Assembly (NCBI GenBank): GCA_003614735.1 | Contig: KZ992558.1 | Span: forward strand, 1 to 29,729 | DNA from: Thamnocephalis sphaerospora | Lineage: Eukaryota; Zoopagomycota; Zoopagomycetes; Zoopagales; Sigmoideomycetaceae | Direction of reading: 5' to 3' | Length of the DNA stretch: 29,729 nucleotides | Shown: positions 23,157 through 29,729 of the stretch, one piece after another | Layout of the letters: each line of letters begins with the position of its first letter | Position numbering within the stretch: the stretch's first letter is position 1 | Notes under the pieces: model-generated | What the model saw: the letters and a program-made list of their open reading frames with translations, nothing else | Told to the model about the DNA's origin: nothing | Database searches by the model: none | Position numbers and translations under genes: made by a program

Positions 23157-24882
23157 ATGTCTGCGCCGCAGCGTATCACGCTCAAGGTGTCGCACGCTGC
23201 CGCGACAAGGCGCATACGCCTGACGCCCGAACAGCTGACGTGGTCAACAGTGACCGCGCGAGTAGCCGAGCTGTTTGGCTTGGACGCAAACACACTCCCT
23301 GCGCTGGTGTATATCGATGAAGATGGTGATAAGATCACTCTAGACAGTGACCGGGAGCTGCTCACGCTGTGGACGGACTCGATGCGCGCCAATCAGCCGA
23401 TGCCACATCTTTTCCTGCCAAGCTCCCCGCTGACCACTCAGGACACGAGTGCCTGGGTGTTGGCGAATGCCGCAACCGATGCTAGCAGCGTGGCAGATGC
23501 CTCCGAGCGGGCATTTGACAAGGCGCCAGCCGACGAACAGCCACGAAATCTCGGTAAAGATACGGCAGACCAGAACGCAGTCGAGGATGACAGTGATGGC
23601 GACGATGAGCAGCAGCCATTGCTGAGGAATGCCAACGAGTCGACCACCACTTTGGTGCCCAACAACATGCCTCCTGACGTGCCGGAAAATCAGCCACGCG
23701 CCGTGCCCTCACATGCCAAGCAGCCAGCTCAGGAGCAGAGCCAAGCACAAGGGCATGAGCAAGAGGAGGAACAAGCGCGGAAGCATGCTGACGCAGATGA
23801 GCAGCAACAGACACGCGCTGGAGAGCAGAAAGACGAGTCGAACGAGGAGCAAAGGCAGCAAGACACATCCTCGCCGTATGACGACCTACCGCCGCTGGGT
23901 ACGCAAATCTGCGAGCTTGCCCGGCAATTTGTCGCTACAATCCAATCCAATCCTGAACTCGTAGATAATGCGCGTCGTGTAGCCGACCAGGTACGTGATG
24001 ACGTGGGAGGAGAGGGGACAAGGACCACGGGTTTAATCGTTTGCTTACATCATTGGTCACCACCACTCGCTTCTACTTTTGCAGTCGATCGACGTGCTGC
24101 AGCGAGGTGTGCTGTTCCTGCTAGGCGCGCTGCGCGAAGGAGTAACGCGTGCGCACGAGGCAACGCGTGATGCAGCGGAGCGACGCAATGAACGTCGCAG
24201 CGAGCGTCAGCACGAGAGTCGCCAGAATACCACCGCCAGCGCCTCGTCGGGTAAGCTCCAGCTGTAACGCAGCGTGGATATGTGCCACATTTCTAACCGC
24301 CCCTGTCCTGCAGCCACGTCCGGCCAGAGGGACATGCCTCATGGCGCCGCAAACGGCGACGCATTCTCCGCGCTGGCCAGCAGCGCCACTACTCTTGCAC
24401 ACACGATGCAACAGCGTGCTGCAGAGTTTGCGCGCGAGGCACAGTGGAACGCCAGCGTCTTTAGCGAGAGAGCACAGGACCGTGCCACTACCCTGGCCCA
24501 AACGGCCCAGGTGCATGCTATGAGTTATGCCGAAGTGGCACAGAGGCACGCGACAGCGCTTGCAGAGAGGGCCGCGGAGCAGGCCAGTCGTGCTCAGGCG
24601 GCTGCTACTGCTGCGGCTGCTGCTGCCTCTGCTTCAATGGCCTCTACGGCGTCGAGGGCTGCAGCGGACACTGCGTCCCCGGCCCCCAACATGCCAGAGG
24701 ACCACGTTCAAGGTAACCTTTATGCGGAGCAGCTGAAGCACCTGAAGGAGATGGGCTACAATGATGAGGATCATCTGATGCACTTGCTGCACGCATATGG
24801 CGGCGACCTGACGCGTACCGTAGAAGCGCTGGTCGGCGACACCATCTTTGAAGCGGAGGACGCTGACGATCTCTATGCTTAA
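23157..24882 (+). CDS. PB1 - amphipathic 11-mer repeat - UBA protein, putative ubiquitin receptor
   Basis: Three in-phase exons (23157-23990, 24085-24250, 24314-24882) give 522 residues. The N-terminus (about 5-90) reads as a PB1 domain: RITLKVSHAAATRRIRLT, a WSTVTARVAELFGLD helix, then the acidic OPCA-like loop YIDEDGDKITLDSDREL. A disordered, acidic and Gln-rich linker follows (about 110-250). Next come a hydrophobic helix (SIDVLQRGVLFLLGALREGV), an Arg/Glu helix, and at 361-426 six 11-residue amphipathic repeats, then poly-Ala. A UBA domain closes the protein (about 470-510; LKHLKEMGYNDEDHLMHLL, then GGDLTRTVEALVG). PB1 plus UBA is the frame of p62/SQSTM1 and NBR1 autophagy receptors, but the ZZ finger and FW domain are missing and the 11-mers are not part of those proteins as I know them. 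An obvious W/F/Y-xx-L/I/V LIR was not fixed. Receptor function is inference. Confidence 0.85.
24394..24591 (+). repeat. Six 33-bp units encoding 11-residue amphipathic repeats
   Basis: Units start at 24394, 24427, 24460, 24493, 24526 and 24559. Each begins with a large hydrophobic residue (L, F, F, L, Y, L), with Ala usual at positions 5 and 9 and often Gln at 6, for example LAQTAQVHAMS and YAEVAQRHATA. The units match at the protein level rather than closely at the DNA level, so this is an old, selected periodicity. An 11-residue period is typical of lipid-surface helices (perilipin, apolipoprotein, synuclein). Confidence 0.85.
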
Positions 24883-25056
24883 GCATCGTCTTTTGCTCGT
24901 TCAGTAAAATAGCGCCAAAATTTTAGCTGATTGAACTTGAATGCCAGTGAAGCCGCCAAATGATCAGTGGTGCCTACCGATCATTTAGATGAGGTGTGAT
25001 GTCCCAAGCGAGACTGCTCTGTTTTGTTCTTTCCTTCTTTCTTTTTAACGAGCACG

Positions 25057-25610
25057 ATGGAGACGTCGACCTCATTTATTGCACGTTCGCTGTATCGGCG
25101 TCTTTGGCGTGCCTGCGGACCTGCTGTGAATAAGGCCACCGCACCGACACGGGCTCTTCGGAAAAGCGTGCGCGATTCGTTCCGAGAAACACGCGAGGTG
25201 TCCGATCCGGTGACGCGCGAAATGCTGCTGGAGCGTGGTAGGTTGCCAGCTTAGTGCGCGCAGACAGCAGTACCAGCGCTAATGCGTCTCCAGGCGAGAA
25301 TACGGCGCGCTTTCTATATTCTGCAGCGCATACAGGAAGCCGAGAGCACCAACTGACGCACAACATTGCAGCAATGACTATGTTTCGACGGGGCTACGCG
25401 GGGCGGTATGCAGTCGAGCAACGTGCGCTGTTTGCATAGCACCAGCAACTGACAAACGCATATGCGTGCGTCTACTCTACTGCATGTAATAGGCCTCCGG
25501 TCAAGCATAAGCTGAACAAGGAGCAGCAGGCATTGCATGACGACGTATACGCTGCATTCGAGCGAACGCTGGCCGCTGTCAACGAAAGTCACAACTTGAG
25601 CTTGCGCTAA
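25057..25610 (+). CDS. Small LYR-motif protein, probably mitochondrial
   Basis: Three in-phase exons (25057-25237, 25294-25405, 25493-25610) give 136 residues. The N-terminus reads METSTSFIARSLYRRLWRAC, with the L-Y-R tripeptide followed by basic residues that marks the Complex1_LYR superfamily; these bind the acyl carrier protein and chaperone respiratory complexes, Fe-S transfer or the mitoribosome. A helical stretch with conserved-looking VRDSFRETR follows, then MLLERGENTARFLY, a basic segment GYAGRPPVKHKL and a C-terminal helix (QQALHDDVYAAFERTLAA). I cannot assign the subfamily; the layout recalls fungal DUF1763-type LYR proteins, but that is a guess. A pyrimidine tract lies just upstream of the ATG (25019-25045). 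Introns are 56 and 87 nt; both joins are forced by phase. It lies between the PB1/UBA gene and a convergent membrane-protein gene. Confidence 0.8.
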
Positions 25611-25774
25611 TAGCTTAGGAATGCGGGCATGCAGGCAGAAAATACAATGTGGAAGTACTAGCGCCGCCATGTGAATACATCTGTTTATGCTGCTGTTGCT
25701 GAGGCATGTAACGCGCCACTGCTTCGTTGCCTGGTAGACACACAAAGAGACGATCAGCGCACTCCAAACCGGAG

Positions 25775-26643
25775 CTACTGCCCGTGGCCGGGAACGACAT
25801 CCAGAATGCCCAGCAGCGTTGTTAAGGCGATAAACGGCGCGGCTAGCAGCCAGCGAGAAAGGATCGACTGCATGCGAGCTGCAGTTGCCTGGCAATTTAC
25901 ACAAAGGTCGGAGCCTGCATTGTACAAGTAGATGGATGTGCTGCTATAGGGCATAAGGCGCCCGCCCAGACTGCTGCGATTCGTGTCGCGTCCACGTTCG
26001 TCCGTGATGAATAGATAGTAGCGATCCTCGGTAAGCAGATACTGCATGGCCTGATCGTCCCACTTGCTTGTGTCCCACGAGTATTGCAGCGACGCGGCGC
26101 TGATGTTGCCAATCGTTGCATATTGGCGCCGGTCACGCGTAATCTCCAGGGTTAGATAGCGCGGCGGGATACGCAAGTTACCGCTGTATTCCCACTTGAA
26201 GGTGACATTTTCGCCAATGCGGTAGCGTGGAAGTTCGCTTAGCGTCAGTGGCGGCTGTAGCATTTTGATCTGTGCCGGCGGCTCATTCAGATCGATAACC
26301 GGGTCTGTGCTATTAGTGCTATTGCTGGAGCCGGTGCGAGTGTCTCTTGCACTGCCCCTGTTGCCTGCATCTGACCGACCGCCGCCGCCGTCACCGCTAT
26401 CTCCGCCATCCTGTGGTGCTGTCAGGGCCATGATTAACGCTACCTACAGACTAGCAAACAGCTGCGCCAGCAGCACCTACCACGAGCCCATAGACCGTGT
26501 GTCAACGGTGCTACTTCCGCCGCAGCTCCGGCTGCAACATGGAAGGAAACTGCGCTCCAAACCGCCAGAGACACTAGGAGCAGCATCGAGATTAAACGTG
26601 AAGCCGGTTTTTGCCGGCGTAGTGCGTTGCTGGGTAGAATCAT
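25775..26643 (-). CDS. Secreted/membrane-anchored DUF7137-like protein
   Basis: Two exons (26481-26643, 25775-26418) give 268 residues. The N-terminus has a signal peptide with hydrophobic core ISMLLLVSLAVWSAVSFHVAAG, preceded by a basic region; an internal Met at 26586 is an alternative start. A Gly/Ser/Asp/Asn-rich spacer follows, then an extracellular beta-rich domain (RIGENVTFKWEYSGNLRIPP, LQYSWDTSKWDDQAMQYLL, RYYLFITDERGRD, SSLGGRLMPYSS), and a C-terminal transmembrane anchor (WLLAAPFIALTTLLGIL). The pattern resembles fungal cell-surface DUF7137 proteins. N-glycosylation sequons occur (NST, NVT, NIS, NRS), and two cysteines (CVNC) lie before the anchor. The acceptor CTGACAG at 26419 is set by phase. 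Function is unknown; cell-wall or surface location is inferred. Confidence 0.8.
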
Positions 26644-27144
26644 GGCTACTAAACTATGATGCGAGATGTTATAGTGGCGTGCGTGCGGCGTATACGTGGC
26701 GGAAAACAGTCGTCTGCACAGGCTATATAATGGCACTGTGGTATATTAGGAGTGGCTGCCGAGATGGACAGCACCGAGGACTGGGTGCGCAAGTACACAG
26801 AGTAGCGTAACAGAGTGAGAAAGCGTGCTGGACAGCGACGACCGTCGCGGCCGAGTGCAAGGTCGTGGAAAATAGCACACGACCAGCGAACGAGCAGCGT
26901 GCATGCGGCGTGCATGTGGTCTAACGGATTGCGCCGCACGTTCATTATGCAGGCGGTGGTGGCCCCTCGGCCACACAGGCACGCCTCCCACCGTGTGCAT
27001 GTGGCAGGTCCATTGGCACACAGGCGTGCGCCGCCGCAACAACAACGGTGCGGCAAGCGTGTTTGGATAGGAACAAACGATTCATCAACTCTATTTCATA
27101 TTGCTTTGGCCTCGTGTGCGCGTCCAGTGAGCAACTGCAACCGT
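26644..27144. other. Intergenic region, UTP13 3' side / membrane-gene promoter
   Basis: These 501 bases follow the UTP13 stop and precede the DUF7137-like gene, both on the minus strand. A TATA-like element (TATATAAT as read on plus, 26722-26729) lies about 80 bases upstream of that gene's ATG. I see no further gene; open frames here have no family features. Confidence 0.5.
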
Positions 27145-29729
27145 CTAGCTGCTGTTCTCGTCGGCACCGTCCACTGCCATTGCGCCGGCTGTTGATGCTG
27201 CAGGTGCACCAGTCAGCAGCTCGCTGCCAACTGGGCCATGGCGATCCATGGCGCGCAGCGTATAGTCGACGATGTAGGAGCTGGTGAGCAGTGCATCGAG
27301 ACGTGCGTAATGACGTTCTGTATACGGAATGAGACCGTCGGCCAGCTAAATGTGCGTGCAGCGTGAGTACGGGTGCAGGCGGGGTGCTGCACACTGCCGC
27401 GTGTGCCTACCTCTTTAATGTTACCAAGCTGCTGCAGCTCCTCAATGCGGCGCGTCCGCAGAATGGCGTGCAGGATTACTTGAGCCGTTCGGCTGCGCTT
27501 GGCGTTTGTATTCCAGTCACGAATATAGCCAAGTAGCGTCCCCAGCTAGTGCGTACACACAGAACGACGCAGTTGCACGTCAGTCGGTCTGCGGATACGA
27601 GACCAAGCACGCATGCCTTGCAGCTCATGCTACCTACCTGTTCCTGGTCCAGCTCCACGATCACTGCGTCAATCTCCGGCGAGCCAGTGATGCTATCGTC
27701 CGTCATCACACCTAGTGCAGGTCTGCAATATTAGCCTACGTTCCCTTTTCCATACGGATACATTCATCTATTACCATCAGGTCGCTGGTCCAGCACTTCC
27801 GTGAAAAGCTTGAGCAGACGATGCGGCTGTTCTAGCGACATGGCCAACAGGATGGCGTTCTTGTAGTCTTTCTTCAAGAGATAGTTGGACAGCGTCTGTT
27901 CCCTGTGCACACACAGCAATAATGGTACGTAAGCCATAGTCGCCAGTGCGTGCCATCCCAACACCTACTTTTCCACTAGCTCTGCCTGTTCCTTACGGGC
28001 ATCTTCACGATCCGCCTCAGTAAAGTCCTGCCAGATATGAATGGTAGAGTCGGCGCTGCCGGTGATAAGACGGTCCTCGTCACTGCGCACGGCAAGCGCC
28101 CAGATCTGGTTGCGTGGCCGTGGTATCGTTAGAGTACGTGTGCGATAGATGGCATGCCCAGTCGTACCTTATCCTCGTGATCATCCAGCGTCTCCGTGCA
28201 CTCATTGGTCTTGATGGTCCACAGCTTCACCAGACCGTCAGAGCCGGTGCTGACCAACTGGGTGCCGGCAGTGAGGAACTCGACGCGCAATGCCGAGCTG
28301 GTATGACCTTCAAACGTCTTTGTATGAACCGTACTGGTCAGCTACGCATAAGGCTTCTTCGCCATCGACAGCGCATCAGTCCCATACCTTGATGCAGGAA
28401 AAGTCGGCGAGAGACCACAGGCGCACCGTCTTGTCACCGGAACCCGTAGCAAGCACTTGGTCCACCGGCGAAAACCGCGCACACCACACACCACGCTTGT
28501 GGCCCTTGCACACGCCCACCAGCGCACCATCAACACACGACCAGACCTTGGCCGTTTTATCCTGCGATCCAGTGACAAAGAGCTTGTCGTTGGGCGCCAC
28601 CGACACGGTATTGATGTCCTTGTCGTGTGCCTGATGCGTGTAGCGCGATCGAATCTTGAAGCCGCCCTCCGGCGCCGACGCCTCTGGGTCTGTTGGCAAA
28701 GATGTCGTTGGCTGGTTAGTATCATGGCAATCCGCCGCCACAGCTTGCAAAAGACGCACCAATCTCGGTCAGATCCCAGTACTTGACTGTGCGATCCTGA
28801 CTAACGGTGATCACAAAGTCGTCCGAACGCCGCGGCACGGCCACTGCGCCAATCGATTCCGTGTGACCGACACATACGCCCATAGGCTTAAAGCTGGCAA
28901 GTGGCTGTAGTTAGCAAACCACGTTTGTCGATACAATCGCGTGTCTACTGCATCACCACACTCACCGCTCTTCGGCGGTGGTTGCCGTGACGTCAACCGC
29001 CCAGATCCGCGCTGTCCGATCTTTACCCGCGGTAACCATGATTGCACTGCCAGCACGGTGCGCAACACACAGCGCAGTGTCCGAGTGACCATAGAGAATA
29101 TCACAGCTGAATGTGTCCAGATCAAAGATACGAATCTGCGCAAAGTTTGGTTAGCGTGACTGGCCGGCCACCGCCACCACCGTCATCACCACCACTCCAG
29201 ATAACTTGCCTGCTCGCTATTAGTGATCACAGCAAGGTGCGTTTCATCCTCGCCAAGATACGCCAGGTCGATAATCTCGTCATTGTAGCCGACCAGCTGG
29301 CGAACGCGCTTCACACCCTCCGTCAACTGGTAAATGAGAATGTTTTGATCATTCGTAATGCCATAAAGCTGGCCCGACGTATGGCCGCGACTAGAAATGC
29401 GGGTTAGCGTTGCAACTGTGTCGCATGCTGCCACCTCCAACTTACAGCACATCGGTGTACGTAAACTTGGCATTGGTGTCGGCCTGCTGCTCGGCAATTA
29501 CCGCACCCGATTCATAGTCCCACACGCGGATCACACCCTTGTCGCCAGCAGTGTAGAATGCCTGGTGCTTTAACGGCTTGCCTCCAACCACGACACCGGC
29601 ATTCAAAAGCCCCACAGTCTCAATCGTCTATACGTAGTATTTCGGCGAGTTTGAGCATCCAGTGACAGTCTGCTGTTACCGCGCTGGCCACTGTGTCCTA
29701 CCTCGTAAACCGGATAGGTGTGCGCTAGC
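27145..29729 (-). CDS. UTP13: UTP13/TBL3 WD-repeat U3 snoRNP protein (5' end missing)
   Basis: Tandem WD40 protein of the UTP-B complex in the small-subunit processome. Twelve in-phase exons are visible (29702-29729 partial, 29446-29627, 29210-29390, 28966-29135, 28760-28893, 28388-28689, 28168-28317, 27969-28105, 27775-27902, 27638-27711, 27411-27545, 27145-27345), about 606 residues. The gene runs off the right edge; roughly the first 200-300 residues are missing. WD repeats show as GDKGVIRVWDYESG, GKDRTARIWAVD, SQDRTVKYWDL, DKDINTVSVAPNDKLF, SQDKTAKVWSCVDG, SGDKTVRLWSL, TFEGHTSSALRVEF, SDGLVKLWTIK and SADSTIHIWQDF. The C-terminal Utp13 domain follows (KEQTLSNYLLKKDYKNAILL, GYIRDWNTNAKRSRTAQVIL, PYTERHYARLDALL). 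The intron at 29136-29209 has a GC donor. Identity is secure. Confidence 0.96.
29136..29209 (-). other. GC-AG intron in UTP13
   Basis: The donor is CAG|GCAAGT, a perfect 5' splice consensus except for C at position 2. Phase 0 on both sides joins NSEQ to IRIFDLDTF, the expected WD-repeat sequence. The branch site is probably CGCTAAC, with acceptor TTGCGCAG. Confidence 0.85.

Noticed and set aside
25406-25434. Exon 2 of the LYR gene read through to the TAG at 25437 as the C-terminus
   Set aside because: A GTATGC donor at 25406 and a TAATAG acceptor at 25492 join in phase to a well-formed helical exon, which is the better model.

Overview
This is a stretch of fungal nuclear DNA. Nearly every gene is a conserved eukaryotic gene cut by short introns (about 44 to 102 nt) with GTRNGY donors (GTAAGC, GTAGGT, GTGCGT) and CTAAC, CTAAT or CTGAC branch sites close to the acceptor. 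The DUF7137-like secreted protein and the overall gene style favour a fungus. The dense short introns and an SQ-rich UPF1 tail would suit an early-diverging lineage such as a zoopagomycete or a chytrid-like group, but no lineage-specific marker is visible, so this placement is an inference.

Layout: (1) 1-3669 holds two pieces of one nucleoporin gene, NUP133, on opposite strands and facing away from each other across a junction near base 640. (2) 4206-8470 (-) is UPF1, the nonsense-mediated decay helicase. (3) 8842-9480 (+) is NTF2, divergent from UPF1. (4) 9701-10678 (-) is an orphan membrane protein with about seven helices. (5) 10679-12715 is a 2-kb stretch with no gene I can support. (6) 12716-14349 (-) is KRR1 and 14629-17422 (+) is TSR1, a divergent pair of small-subunit ribosome assembly genes. 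(7) 17690-18885 (-) is DRE2 (Fe-S assembly), divergent from 19204-22713 (+), the DEAD-box helicase DRS1. (8) 23157-24882 (+) is a PB1 + 11-mer amphipathic repeat + UBA protein. (9) 25057-25610 (+) is a small LYR-motif protein. (10) 25775-26643 (-) is a secreted or membrane-anchored DUF7137-like protein. (11) 27145-29729 (-) is UTP13/TBL3, whose N-terminal part lies beyond the right edge.

Four of the genes (KRR1, TSR1, DRS1, UTP13) act in ribosome biogenesis. NUP133 and NTF2 act at the nuclear pore, UPF1 in mRNA surveillance and DRE2 in cytosolic Fe-S assembly. Exon boundaries were worked out by hand from splice motifs, reading-frame phase and remembered family conservation. All internal junctions of UPF1, NTF2, KRR1, TSR1, DRE2, DRS1, the PB1-UBA gene, the LYR gene and UTP13 keep phase.

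The two observations most worth a second look are the strand switch inside NUP133 (a real inversion, or a fold-back chimera at the contig end) and the PB1/11-mer repeat/UBA protein, whose architecture suggests a ubiquitin receptor that sits on a lipid surface.
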